Source: Clostridia bacterium
Lineage (GTDB): Bacteria > Bacillota > Clostridia > Oscillospirales > Acutalibacteraceae
DNA: 61,413 nucleotides
Direction of reading: 5' to 3'
Assembly: GCA_030532035.1 (NCBI GenBank)
Contig: JAUNLX010000008.1
Location: 1-61,413 of the forward strand
The notes beneath the pieces are model-generated. The model did no database searches. It was not told where the DNA came from and was given only the letters and a program-made list of their open reading frames with translations. A program made the translations under genes and the position numbers. Each line of letters opens with the position of its first letter. The first letter of the stretch is position 1. This document shows positions 1-8,580 of the stretch, piece by piece.

Positions 1-37
1 TTTTCCTTTTTTTATCTCTTTCTTTCCCTTTAGCTAA

Positions 38-51
38 CACCCCGCCGGGTG
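38..51. repeat. Short GC-rich inverted repeat
   Basis: CACCC and GGGTG arms flank a four-base CGCC loop in otherwise AT-rich sequence at the window edge. It recalls the hairpins at 38174 but has only five base pairs. The rest of 1-116 shows no gene. Confidence 0.3.
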
Positions 52-111
52 ATTGTTATATGTAAAAGGACTCAAACCATTGAATTCACTATTGTTTCAA
101 TAGAAATTAAC

Positions 112-142
112 AAAAAAACACAGTGGCTTGAACCACTGTGTT
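112..142 (-). terminator. Intrinsic terminator of the dehydrogenase operon
   Basis: A perfect 10-bp stem (117-126 with 133-142, loop CTTGAA) is followed on the minus strand by a run of seven T. It lies 9 bp past the stop of the small last gene of the operon. Confidence 0.9.
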
Positions 143-150
143 CTTGAATT

Positions 151-393
151 TTATTCTTCTGACTTATATTTTTCGTATATGGGCATAAGCATTTCTACAT
201 ACTTAGGTGGAGCAGAAGCTTTAATTGTATCAGCGATGTCTTTTTCGTGAATTTCTACAATGTCTCTTCTCTTGAATTCGATTTCAACCTTTTTCTTTAC
301 AGCTGCCCTATACATAGGTTTGAGGCTATCCATAATTTCGTCGAACATTTTTTTGGAATTGCCAAGCCATACTGCGTCTTTAAATTTTGCCAT
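151..393 (-). CDS. Small hypothetical protein coupled to EtfBA, PCP_red-like
   Basis: This encodes an 80-residue soluble protein that begins MAKFKD. The ATG at 393 sits about 8 bases after an AGGA that overlaps the end of the Etf gene, so translation is probably coupled; an ATG at 402 is possible. The protein is mostly helical and charged, with no signal peptide, membrane segment or cysteine. The central part (an Arg-rich helix, then EIHEKDI and a Pro-Pro) weakly resembles the small PCP_red helical domain seen next to some redox proteins. That similarity is my impression only. Its place as last gene of the dehydrogenase/Etf operon suggests an accessory or assembly partner of that complex. Confidence 0.7.
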   Translation of the reverse strand: MAKFKDAVWLGNSKKMFDEIMDSLKPMYRAAVKKKVEIEFKRRDIVEIHEKDIADTIKASAPPKYVEMLMPIYEKYKSEE

Positions 394-394
394 T

Positions 395-2113
395 TCATTC
401 ATCCTTTCTAAATACAGTTTTATAATCGTCAACTATTCCGTAATCGGAATGGTTAAATACTTCCGCATTCGGGTCATTATTTATTGCAATTATTTTGCCA
501 CATCTCTTAACGCCTGTCATTGTCTGTGTGGTTCCCGAAACTCCCACTAAAACAACTAAATCAGCGTCGCTTATATGCCCCGAGACTCCAATTTGCTCAT
601 CACTATTCATAAGCTGACCTGTTACAACAGGTCTTGTACAACCCAAATCAGCGTTGTATTTGTCTGCAAGCTTTTTGAAATATTCAACTTCCTCTTTAGA
701 AGAAATTATATTTCCAACAACAAATAATATATCTTTTTTTGTCTTTCTATTTATATCTGTCTTTTCTTCTCTAAGTATTTGTATTTTACTTTCGATTATT
801 TCGGCGTTAGATTTTTTTATTTTTGCCTTTTTCTCCAACTCGCATACTTCAAATACATCTGGTCTCACCGTTGCCATTTGAGGTAAATTGTCCGGAATTT
901 TTATTGAAGCAAGTAGTCTGTTATCGTATGCGGGTCTAGTCATTATAAATTGATTGTCAAAAAATTCAAATTCTGTACAGTCCGCAGTTAGTCCTGTTTC
1001 AAGCTTTGCCGCAATAGTTGCTGCCGTAGAACGGCCAAAGTCATTTGATGAGCATAATACAATATCAAAGTTTTCTTTTTCTATAAGTTTCATTGAAAAC
1101 TCAGACATCTGATCGTAAGAAACAGCTTTGTCTGCGACAATTATTTCATCAAAATAATTTATTAAGTTGTCTACTTTTTCAGAATTTGTAACAAGCGTCA
1201 AATCTAAACATTCAGGTTTCAACAAAAGTGATGACGCCATTTCCTTAGAAACAGAGAGCTCATCTTTATCGGCAATAACAAGAACTTTTTGAGGTTTATC
1301 AGTAGAAAACAGTTGCCTTTTATCGCTCTTTACTTCTTTTTGAGCTAATTTTAAAAATTTCGGAATATCTTTTTCCGGATTAAAATCATCTAAAAATTCA
1401 ATTTCACGACTTGAAATGGCCGCACGCATTTTCACAAATTTAGTTGGAGATCCCAAATATCCGCATTTATCTTTTTCAATCATCAGATCTTCATTAGTTA
1501 TTTTTTGCAGTGGCTTTTTTCTTGCAAGCATCATCTGTCTTAAATTTGGAAATTCAGGCGGAAAATTATTTTGATTTACTGAAATTACAACAGGCAATTT
1601 AGCTTTTTGATATATTTTTTTGTTGTCCGATAGCGAAACAACGGTAATAAAATTTTCATCAATATCAGTAATTTCAGTAACTCCAGTAAGATAAGTATAA
1701 TCTAAAATCGCCGAGAGTTCAGCAGGTAAATGCCCAGTATCTGAATCTGAAGATTTAAATCCAGCAAAGATTATTTTGTAATTTAAATCTTTATTTTCGA
1801 TTGCAGATTTCAGAGTTTTAGCCGTCGCCAAAACATCACTACCCGCAAAATCTCCATCGCATATATGATATGCATTTTCAGCACCGTATCCAAGTGCCTG
1901 TCTGAGCGCCGCCCTTGATTGTACAGGACCTAAGGTCATAGAATCGAAAACAATCTTTCCCTGTTCTTTCAAGTTCCTGCACATTATCAGTGCGTCTTTA
2001 TCCGCTTCATTTAGAACGGAGCCGACGGTATCTCTTTGCAGAGAACCCGTCTTTTCGTCCGTTTTGATTTCTTTAGTGTCAGGCACCTGTTTAACTAAAA
2101 CAAGCGCTTTCAT
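395..2113 (-). CDS. etfBA: Fused electron transfer flavoprotein beta-alpha subunits
   Basis: This is one 572-residue chain. Residues 1-250 match the EtfB subunit (MKALVLVKQVPDT start, SDSDTGHLPAEL nucleotide-binding stretch). Residues 270-572 match EtfA, ending in the FAD domain (TRPVV, GVSG, AINNDP, DYGIVDD). Etf proteins usually come as two separate polypeptides; here no frameshift or stop separates them, so this is a true fusion. The FAD domain is diverged: the usual GRG is replaced by GNI, QTGK by VSGH, and the AIQH histidine by Thr. The start abuts the stop of the upstream flavoprotein with no clear ribosome site, so it is likely coupled. It should pass electrons from the FAD dehydrogenase, possibly by flavin-based bifurcation as in Acetobacterium lactate dehydrogenase; that role is inferred. 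Confidence 0.88.
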   Translation of the reverse strand: MKALVLVKQVPDTKEIKTDEKTGSLQRDTVGSVLNEADKDALIMCRNLKEQGKIVFDSMTLGPVQSRAALRQALGYGAENAYHICDGDFAGSDVLATAKTLKSAIENKDLNYKIIFAGFKSSDSDTGHLPAELSAILDYTYLTGVTEITDIDENFITVVSLSDNKKIYQKAKLPVVISVNQNNFPPEFPNLRQMMLARKKPLQKITNEDLMIEKDKCGYLGSPTKFVKMRAAISSREIEFLDDFNPEKDIPKFLKLAQKEVKSDKRQLFSTDKPQKVLVIADKDELSVSKEMASSLLLKPECLDLTLVTNSEKVDNLINYFDEIIVADKAVSYDQMSEFSMKLIEKENFDIVLCSSNDFGRSTAATIAAKLETGLTADCTEFEFFDNQFIMTRPAYDNRLLASIKIPDNLPQMATVRPDVFEVCELEKKAKIKKSNAEIIESKIQILREEKTDINRKTKKDILFVVGNIISSKEEVEYFKKLADKYNADLGCTRPVVTGQLMNSDEQIGVSGHISDADLVVLVGVSGTTQTMTGVKRCGKIIAINNDPNAEVFNHSDYGIVDDYKTVFRKDE

Positions 2114-3523
2114 TTATTCTGCTATAAGAGAACCAGGGTTGAGTATGTGCTTAGGATCAAGTGCGTCTTTCATAGCTTTAAGCACTTCAACACCGTTGCC
2201 GAGTTCGTTTCTAAGATATGGAACTCTGTGTTTTCCAATACCATGGTGATGTGCAATAGCTCCGTTATATTTTACAGTAACTTCCATAACTACATCCCAA
2301 ATAGCTTTATGCAATTTTTCAGCAGTATCAATATCACTTCCGGGCATAGCGCCAAACATAAAGTAAAGGTTTGTTCCATTCATATAACTGTGTGAAGAGT
2401 GAGCCGAAGCATAGAGAATTTCAGGAATATCCATATAAATTTTGTCAACTGTTTCATTATAAATTTTATGAATATCGCTCCAAGTTGCAGAAATTTCAAT
2501 TGTATCTACTAAAAGACCCTGTTTGCCATATTCTTCATATTCTTCTTCAGCATCATTTCTGTGAATAAGCCAATGTTCAACTGGTTTTTCTCCAGCAGAA
2601 GCAATAGCTTCTTTTCCAGCATATTTTTCGATTATAGCTCTATCAGCAGCTACCTTTTCAGTAGAACCCTCCGTCAAGAAAAGAAGCATACATTCATCTT
2701 CTTCCATATATTGACCATAGGGTTTTTCACATTCAAGCCAATCATGAAGTCTAACAACTGGTGGTTGTGCACCATCTCTGATAATCTTTCTGATTATTTC
2801 AAGACCTACGTCCATATCTTCTACTCGATATGCTTGCATCCATGTTTCTTCTGGCATTGGGAAAATTTTAATTGTCACTTCAGTAACAATTCCAAAAGCT
2901 CCCTCTCCGCCCATATATATATGTCTGAGATCGGGACCTGTTGCTTTTCTTGGGTTGGGTTTAATCTCAACAATAGTACCGTCAACATTTACTGCTTTCA
3001 TACCAAGTAAAAGATTTTCTATACCACCATAGTATGAAGAAAATTGTCCTATGGAATTTGTCGAAACAAGCCCGCCCATTTGTGCAAGGTCAAAGCTCTG
3101 AGGATAATGTCCTGTTTTGTAACCTCTTTCATTTAGATGTTTTTCTAAATCTTTAAGGTAAACACCAGCTCCACAAGTAATATAAAGAGATTCATCATTT
3201 ATCTCTCCAATGGAGGTAAGCTTAGAAACATCTAAAACAACAACTTCTTCATCCCTAACTTCTGCTCCAGCTAAAACGCCTGAGCCTCCGCCTCGTGGAA
3301 CTACTTTAATATTTTCTTCATTTAAATATGAAAGCACATCGGCAACTTGCTGCGTAGTTTCAGGAGTTACAACAAGTTGTGGCAAAGTTGGTTTCCAACC
3401 TATATTCTGTTGATACATTCTCAAAGCATATAAATCAACAGCTTTCTGCGCTCTAAGCGCTTCGTTATCACTTACATTTTCAGGTGAAATTAATTTTGAA
3501 AGCTTTTCTTTAAGTTCGCTCAT
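2114..3523 (-). CDS. FAD-binding 2-hydroxyacid dehydrogenase, GlcD/AGPS-like
   Basis: This 469-residue enzyme of the vanillyl-alcohol-oxidase fold starts after AAGGAG. The FAD-binding half carries PRGGGSG near residue 77, QMGGLVSTNS near 147 and GGEGAFGIVTE near 212. The C-terminal half has HHHGIGKHR, a signature more like alkyl-DHAP-synthase-type flavoproteins than standard GlcD. As first gene of an operon with Etf, it probably oxidises a 2-hydroxyacid such as lactate and donates electrons to EtfBA. The substrate cannot be read from the sequence; glycolate, 2-hydroxyglutarate and other acids remain possible. It is cytoplasmic. Confidence 0.85.
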   Translation of the reverse strand: MSELKEKLSKLISPENVSDNEALRAQKAVDLYALRMYQQNIGWKPTLPQLVVTPETTQQVADVLSYLNEENIKVVPRGGGSGVLAGAEVRDEEVVVLDVSKLTSIGEINDESLYITCGAGVYLKDLEKHLNERGYKTGHYPQSFDLAQMGGLVSTNSIGQFSSYYGGIENLLLGMKAVNVDGTIVEIKPNPRKATGPDLRHIYMGGEGAFGIVTEVTIKIFPMPEETWMQAYRVEDMDVGLEIIRKIIRDGAQPPVVRLHDWLECEKPYGQYMEEDECMLLFLTEGSTEKVAADRAIIEKYAGKEAIASAGEKPVEHWLIHRNDAEEEYEEYGKQGLLVDTIEISATWSDIHKIYNETVDKIYMDIPEILYASAHSSHSYMNGTNLYFMFGAMPGSDIDTAEKLHKAIWDVVMEVTVKYNGAIAHHHGIGKHRVPYLRNELGNGVEVLKAMKDALDPKHILNPGSLIAE

Positions 3524-3558
3524 TTAATTCTCCTTTTTAATAAATTTTTATTAAAGTT

Positions 3559-3587
3559 ATTTTATCAACCCTTGTATATCAAGTCAA
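3559..3587 (-). promoter_or_regulatory. Promoter of dehydrogenase-etf operon
   Basis: On the minus strand TTGACT (3582-3587) and TAAAAT (3559-3564) are separated by exactly 17 bases. This is a good sigma-A promoter about 35 bases before the start codon. Confidence 0.75.
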
Positions 3588-3595
3588 TCACAAAA

Positions 3596-3611
3596 TCGGT
3601 CGAACGACCGA
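3596..3611. promoter_or_regulatory. Palindromic operator candidate next to -35
   Basis: TCGGTCG and CGACCGA arms enclose AA, a perfect 7-bp inverted repeat. It ends 9 bp upstream of the -35 box of the dehydrogenase operon. The GC-rich sequence stands out from its surroundings and has no T-tract, so an activator or repressor site is likelier than a terminator. Confidence 0.5.
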
Positions 3612-3626
3612 CTTATTTTTTTATAT

Positions 3627-3655
3627 CAAAAAAAACCTTGTTAGTCAAGGCTTTT
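3627..3655 (-). terminator. Terminator of NUDIX gene
   Basis: The CCTTG/CAAGG stem with a five-base loop is flanked by A-rich and T-rich arms and followed by eight T on the minus strand. It lies just past the NUDIX stop codon. Confidence 0.75.
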
Positions 3656-3674
3656 AGAAATTGTTAATTTTTTG

Positions 3675-4415
3675 TTAATTCGCTATTTCTTCTTCCAAAA
3701 AATTTATTTTGTCATCTAAAAATTCTCTGGCTGATTTAAGTATTTTTTTGTCATTTTGAAATTTCAGTCTTCTGAGAGCATCGTCGTAAGAAAACCAACC
3801 ATATTTTTCAACTTCCGATTTTTGAATATGAACATCCTTATTTTTAGCGGCCGCCACATAAATATATACGCTTTTTTCTATCTTTTTTAAGATTTTATGT
3901 TCTGAAATTTCTCTAAAACCATTTAAAATTTTTATATCCAATCCAGTTTCTTCCAGAACTTCACGCTTAGCGGTTTGCTCGTAAGTTTCCCCTCTCTCTA
4001 CATGTCCTTTGGGAAAACTCCAGTGAGTTGATCTTTTATTTTTAATGAGAATAAATTTTGGACCGCTCGGAGTTTCTTTATAAACTATAGCTCCACAAGA
4101 GATTTCATATAAACATCTCAAAGAATAAATTTTACCAAGAAAAGATAGACTATCTTCTATTTGATGATTTATAAATTTGCGTTTAGCTGGAGCAACGACA
4201 AGATAAGTCTTATCGTATTTTCTAAAAGTAGCTATAACTCTCCCGTCGAATACAAAGACAGGATGGTCCATTCCAATTATAAAAGCATTATATGTTCTTT
4301 TAACAAAAGAATTTTCATATCTAACAAGCCCATGATTGAGCCCGTAATAATTCCCCTTGTCATCTGTGGAATCAATTTCATTGACCACTTTGACTCGGAC
4401 AAATTTTCCTAACAT
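3675..4415 (-). CDS. NUDIX hydrolase with extra N-terminal domain
   Basis: This 246-residue protein begins MLGKFVRV, chosen because a perfect CGGAGGAAT precedes this ATG; the reading frame runs open further upstream. The C-terminal half holds a complete NUDIX box, from GHVERGE to REVLEETG at about residues 137-159, for Mg-dependent cleavage of nucleoside diphosphates linked to another group. Residues 1-105 form a separate domain (VRVKV, GLNHG, GMDHPV, GRVIATF, VVAP). These motifs recall the small beta-barrel proteins annotated as pyrophosphatase-like in clostridia. The substrate may be a dinucleotide or oxidised nucleotide, but this is unknown. It is monocistronic, with an unusual hairpin in its leader. 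Confidence 0.85.
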   Translation of the reverse strand: MLGKFVRVKVVNEIDSTDDKGNYYGLNHGLVRYENSFVKRTYNAFIIGMDHPVFVFDGRVIATFRKYDKTYLVVAPAKRKFINHQIEDSLSFLGKIYSLRCLYEISCGAIVYKETPSGPKFILIKNKRSTHWSFPKGHVERGETYEQTAKREVLEETGLDIKILNGFREISEHKILKKIEKSVYIYVAAAKNKDVHIQKSEVEKYGWFSYDDALRRLKFQNDKKILKSAREFLDDKINFLEEEIAN

Positions 4416-4423
4416 TATTCCTC

Positions 4424-4471
4424 CGAAAAAACGGACAGATATTAAAAATCGATAAATTAAATTTGTCCGTT
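4424..4471 (-). promoter_or_regulatory. Terminator-like hairpin in NUDIX 5' leader
   Basis: AACGGACA (4430-4437) and TGTCCGTT (4464-4471) form a perfect 8-bp stem with a 26-base AT-rich loop. On the minus strand the stem is followed by a run of T and then at once by the GGAGG of the NUDIX gene. It could attenuate transcription or hide the ribosome site. Confidence 0.45.
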
Positions 4472-4484
4472 TGGCACACGCCAC

Positions 4485-4841
4485 TAAATATTAGAAACAT
4501 TGTATATTAAATTTATTAATATATCAAATTAATTTGTATGTTTTGTTTTGCAAAAATTTAGTATAATTATAATTGTTAAAATTAAATCAATCTATTATAA
4601 TTTATCCTAATTTAGACTTTATTTCTTCTTTTCTTCATTTGTTTCACTTTATTTTTAGTAATATTATGACAAAAAATAGACTATCTCGAGTTAATTTTTT
4701 ATAGGTATTGACAAATGACTTAAAATGTTCGAAAATTAGCTAACGGATATAAGTGAATTTTATTTCGCTGATTGCTTCCGTAACAAATTATTGGCAATTA
4801 TTAATATTAATAATTCATTATATTAAAAAGGTGGTATTTTT
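4485..4841. other. Long AT-rich intergenic region with adh promoter
   Basis: No gene is visible in this stretch between divergent genes. A candidate plus-strand promoter is TTGACA at 4708-4713, 17 bases, then GAAAAT at 4731-4736. The predicted transcript would begin near 4743, where a nested stem starts: ACGGA 4743-4747 with TCCGT 4777-4781, and AGTGAA 4752-4757 with TTCGCT 4764-4769. The ribosome site is AAGGTGG near 4830. Confidence 0.5.
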
Positions 4842-6086
4842 ATGATGACAAACATTGTACTCATTAGAGCTACTCAGGCTGTTTACACAGTTTTGATGTA
4901 TGCTTGGGGATTAATTTTCCCAGACCCCAAACTTCTCACTGGCCCAGGCTGCGTCAAAGAGTTGCCCGCTGTTTTGAAGAAAAAGAAGGTTAAGAAAGTT
5001 TTACTTTTGACCGACGAAATGTTGATGAAACTCGGAAACTTAAACGGACTAATGGAAGCTCTCGATGAGGCTGGTGTTCAATATGAAATCTTTGATAAAG
5101 TTGAACCTAACCCGTCAATTCAAACAATTCAAGCTGCCGTAAACCAATATGCAAAAACTGGTTGTCAAGCAGTTATCGCTTTTGGTGGTGGTTCTCCAAT
5201 AGATACTGCCAAAGGAATCGTAGCTAAGGTCGCTCGTCCTGATAGACCTATTGAAAAATTCAAAGGTACATTTAAAGTTATTATGCCATCACTCAAAATG
5301 GCTCACCTTATCCCTCCTGCAATTTACGCTGTGCCTACAACTCATGGAACTGGTTCCGAAACAACTATCGCAGCTGTAGTAACTAATACAGAGACAAAAG
5401 ACAAATTCTCTATCATGGATCCATTTATCCGTCCAAGATACGCAGTTTTAGATCCTGAATTAGTTGCAACACTACCGAAAAAAATGACGTCAACTACTTC
5501 AATCGATGCCTTAACTCATGCAATTGAAGGATATACAAACATTTTATATAACAATAAAAAATTCAATGATTATGGATTAAAAGCTGCAAAGCTTGTTTTT
5601 GAAAATGTGCTTACAGCCTATGAACATCCCGACGATTTACATGCAAGAAGTCAATTATTACTCGCTTCCTATTATGCTGGTCTCTGCTTTACAAGAGGCG
5701 GTGTAGGATATGTACATGGTATAGGACATAGACTCGGCGGACTCTATCATGTTCCTCACGGACTTGCTATGTCAATTATTTTACCGCATGTATTCAGCGA
5801 TAATTTCCTTGGACCATATGTTTATGATAAACTCGCTAAGATTGCCGAATATGTTGGTTTAAGTGGTAAAGATGATAAGGAAAAAGCTCACAAGCTTGTT
5901 GACAAAATCAAAGAGCTCAATAAAAAAATGGATATTCCAGAGGGCTTTGATTGTATCAAGGAAGAAGATATTCCGATGATTGCAGTTCGTTGCCACGAAG
6001 AAATTGTTCCCACCTATCCTCTAAAACATATCTTCAGTATCAAAGAAATTGAAGATTTCATTCGCAACAATCTCATGCTTAAATAA
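4842..6086 (+). CDS. Iron-containing alcohol dehydrogenase
   Basis: This 414-residue group III alcohol dehydrogenase interconverts an alcohol and aldehyde with NAD(P)H. It shows the cofactor loop GGGSPIDTAKG near 121-131, THGTGSETT near 167, the metal-site stretch DALTHAIEGY near 226, and GIGHRLGGLYHVPHG near 295, with His ligands for iron. The length is a little over the usual 380-390 because of a short hydrophobic N-terminal lead. It is monocistronic, with its own promoter and terminator. In a fermenter it probably serves ethanol or butanol formation or redox balancing; the substrate is not readable. Confidence 0.9.
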   Translation: MMTNIVLIRATQAVYTVLMYAWGLIFPDPKLLTGPGCVKELPAVLKKKKVKKVLLLTDEMLMKLGNLNGLMEALDEAGVQYEIFDKVEPNPSIQTIQAAVNQYAKTGCQAVIAFGGGSPIDTAKGIVAKVARPDRPIEKFKGTFKVIMPSLKMAHLIPPAIYAVPTTHGTGSETTIAAVVTNTETKDKFSIMDPFIRPRYAVLDPELVATLPKKMTSTTSIDALTHAIEGYTNILYNNKKFNDYGLKAAKLVFENVLTAYEHPDDLHARSQLLLASYYAGLCFTRGGVGYVHGIGHRLGGLYHVPHGLAMSIILPHVFSDNFLGPYVYDKLAKIAEYVGLSGKDDKEKAHKLVDKIKELNKKMDIPEGFDCIKEEDIPMIAVRCHEEIVPTYPLKHIFSIKEIEDFIRNNLMLK

Positions 6087-6104
6087 AAGTATATCTAAAT
6101 TTAA

Positions 6105-6137
6105 CAAAAGGACGGTAGAATTCTATCGTCCTTTGTT
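6105..6137 (+). terminator. Terminator of alcohol dehydrogenase gene
   Basis: AAAGGACG pairs with CGTCCTTT around a TAGAATTCTA core, followed by GTTTTA. It begins about 20 bp past the stop. Confidence 0.85.
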
Positions 6138-6144
6138 TTATGAC

Positions 6145-6173
6145 TTGAAGCAAAAAAATCTCAATGTTATAAT
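6145..6173 (+). promoter_or_regulatory. Promoter of glgP operon
   Basis: TTGAAG (6145-6150), 17 bases, then TATAAT (6168-6173) with a TG extension. This promoter fixes the glgP start after the preceding terminator. Confidence 0.75.
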
Positions 6174-6195
6174 TTTTTTACTTATGGAGGTAAGT

Positions 6196-8577
6196 ATGAA
6201 ATCTGAAATTACTGTTGAAAATTTAAAAAAACAAATAGAAAATAAATTATCATTTGTACTTGGCGTCAGTCCAGAAGAAGCGAGTGACGACAAGTTTTAT
6301 AAGGCAATGGCCCTTATCTGCAAAGATATTCTCAGAGAAATAAACTTTGAAAATCGTAAAAAACCAAAGAATAAAAAAGCAGTACATTATCTGAGTATGG
6401 AATTTTTAGTTGGTCGCTCTCTAAAAAATAATTTATACAATCTTGGGTTAAAGGAAGTTGCTGAACAGGCACTCGAAGAATACGGAGTTAAACTTGAAAA
6501 TCTCTATGAAAGAGAGCCCGACGCTGGTTTAGGCAATGGCGGTTTGGGTAGACTTGCAGCCTGTTATTTAGATGCACTCGCTTCAGGAGATTATGAGGGA
6601 TACGGATATTCCCTTTTATATGAATATGGAATCTTCAATCAAAAGATAATTGACGGTTGGCAAAAAGAATACGCAGATAGATGGTTGCCAGGCGGAAGTG
6701 TTTGGTTAGCACCGAAATTGGAAGAACAGGTAACTGTTAAATTTGGTGGAAAAGTTCAAGAATTTTGGGACGGTCATTATCATACTTCAAGAAGAATAGA
6801 AACTGACGAAGTTTACGCTGTCCCCTATGATATGTACATATCCGGATATGGCGGCAAAAACGTCGCTCCTCTTCGTCTTTGGAAATGTGTTTCGCTTGAA
6901 ATGGATATGGAACAATTCAATCAAGGTAATTATATGAAATCTGTCGAGCGAGATGCTATGTCAGAGATAATAACTAAAGTGCTCTATCCATCAGACAATC
7001 ACATTGAGGGTAAAATTTTAAGATTAAAACAACAGTATTTTCTCTGTTCGGCTTCAATTCAAGATATTGTTCAAAAACATATAAGAAAAACTAAAAACGC
7101 AAAGAGCATTCCCGATAAAATGGTTATTCATATAAATGACACTCATCCAGCTCTTGCAATTGCTGAACTTATGAGAATTCTCTTAGATGATTGTGGCTTT
7201 TCTTGGGATGACGCTTGGAGTGTTACATCAAAGACCTTCGCTTATACCAATCACACAGTTTTATCTGAAGCCTTAGAAAGTTGGCCAGAAGAACTTTTAG
7301 AAAAAGTTTTACCGAGAATTTATCAGATTTTACGCGAAATAAATTATAGAGAAATTGAAGAAATCAAGACGCATACCGACGATCAAAATGTAATTGCAAA
7401 AACTTCTATCATAAATAATGGTATGGTCAAAATGGCAAATTTATCTTCTTTTACTGCTTTTAAGATAAATGGAGTATCTGCCTTGCATTCTGAAATTTTG
7501 AAAAAAGATTTGTTTTCTGATTTTTATGGAATGTATCCAGATAAATTCGAAAATGTAACAAACGGTATTGCTTATAGAAGATGGTTGTGTCAATCCAATC
7601 CAGAACTGTCTAATTTAATTAAAGAAAGTATCGGAGATAAATTCATTACCGACTACAATGAGCTCGAAAAACTTATGACATATATAGATGACGAGAGCTT
7701 TTTGAGAAAATTACTTGAAATAAAAAAACACAACAAAGAAACTTTCTGTAATTTTGCCTTAAAAAAGTCAGGAATCGAGCTCAACCCCGATTTTGCCTTA
7801 GATGTTCAGCTTAAGCGCTTGCACGAATACAAGCGTCAACATTTGAATGCTCTAAATATAGTGGCTGATTATCTATATATAAAAGATAATCCCAATGCGA
7901 ACTTCCAACCAAGAACATATATTTTTGCCGCAAAAGCTGCACCCGGTTACTACATTGCAAAAAAAATCATTGAATTTATTTGGAAACTCGGCAAAATGAT
8001 AGATGAAGACCCCGCTATGAAAAACAAATTAAAGCTTGTTTTCTTAGAAGATTACAATGTAACAATGGCAGAAACCCTAATGCCTGCCGCAGAAATAAGT
8101 GAGCAAATTTCACTTGCTGGAAAAGAAGCAAGCGGTACTGGCAATATGAAGTTAATGATTAATGGTGCTGTAACTATCGGAACTATGGACGGTGCCAATG
8201 TAGAAATTTCTGAGCGAGTTGGAGAAGATAATATTTATATCTTTGGCATGAGTGCAGAACAGGCAAAAGAAGCTGCAAAAAATTATAATCCAATGGAAAT
8301 TTATATGACCAATCCTCAAATTCGTAGAATAATTGATTTTATTGGAAAAGAAATGGGACAGTATTGTAGCCCAGATATTGAAAACACAAAAAATTATGAT
8401 CCTTATATGGTTCTAAAAGATTTTGATGATTACAGACGGGTTCATAATAAACTTATGCAAGATTATCCAAATGAAATACAGAGAGCTAAAAAATCTCTTG
8501 TAAACATCGCCAAAGCAGGTAATTTTTCAGCCGACAGAGCAATAAGAGAATATGCTGAAAAGATATGGAAGTTATAA
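6196..8577 (+). CDS. glgP: Glycogen/alpha-glucan phosphorylase
   Basis: This 793-residue GT35 enzyme releases glucose-1-phosphate from alpha-1,4-glucans using pyridoxal phosphate. The start is the ATG after GGAGG at 6186; the same frame is open back to 6049, but that would run through the adh terminator. Hallmarks are HYLSMEFLVGR, GLGNGGLGRLAACYLDA, the HINDTHPALAI region, and near the C-terminus EASGTGNMKLM, which contains the PLP-binding lysine. The length equals the E. coli MalP class. It is co-transcribed with the GH13 gene three bases downstream, and together they degrade glycogen or maltodextrin. No ADP-glucose synthesis genes are in the window. Confidence 0.96.
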   Translation: MKSEITVENLKKQIENKLSFVLGVSPEEASDDKFYKAMALICKDILREINFENRKKPKNKKAVHYLSMEFLVGRSLKNNLYNLGLKEVAEQALEEYGVKLENLYEREPDAGLGNGGLGRLAACYLDALASGDYEGYGYSLLYEYGIFNQKIIDGWQKEYADRWLPGGSVWLAPKLEEQVTVKFGGKVQEFWDGHYHTSRRIETDEVYAVPYDMYISGYGGKNVAPLRLWKCVSLEMDMEQFNQGNYMKSVERDAMSEIITKVLYPSDNHIEGKILRLKQQYFLCSASIQDIVQKHIRKTKNAKSIPDKMVIHINDTHPALAIAELMRILLDDCGFSWDDAWSVTSKTFAYTNHTVLSEALESWPEELLEKVLPRIYQILREINYREIEEIKTHTDDQNVIAKTSIINNGMVKMANLSSFTAFKINGVSALHSEILKKDLFSDFYGMYPDKFENVTNGIAYRRWLCQSNPELSNLIKESIGDKFITDYNELEKLMTYIDDESFLRKLLEIKKHNKETFCNFALKKSGIELNPDFALDVQLKRLHEYKRQHLNALNIVADYLYIKDNPNANFQPRTYIFAAKAAPGYYIAKKIIEFIWKLGKMIDEDPAMKNKLKLVFLEDYNVTMAETLMPAAEISEQISLAGKEASGTGNMKLMINGAVTIGTMDGANVEISERVGEDNIYIFGMSAEQAKEAAKNYNPMEIYMTNPQIRRIIDFIGKEMGQYCSPDIENTKNYDPYMVLKDFDDYRRVHNKLMQDYPNEIQRAKKSLVNIAKAGNFSADRAIREYAEKIWKL

Positions 8578-8580
8578 AAT

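Noticed and set aside
260..550. 96-residue plus-strand reading frame
   Set aside because: Antisense to the small protein and the end of etfBA, with no ribosome site.
2561..3010. 149-residue plus-strand reading frame
   Set aside because: Lies wholly antisense to the FAD dehydrogenase and has Phe/Ser/Cys-rich shadow composition.
6049..6195. Upstream extension of glgP
   Set aside because: Would overlap the adh end and translate through a terminator and promoter; a perfect ribosome site marks the ATG at 6196.
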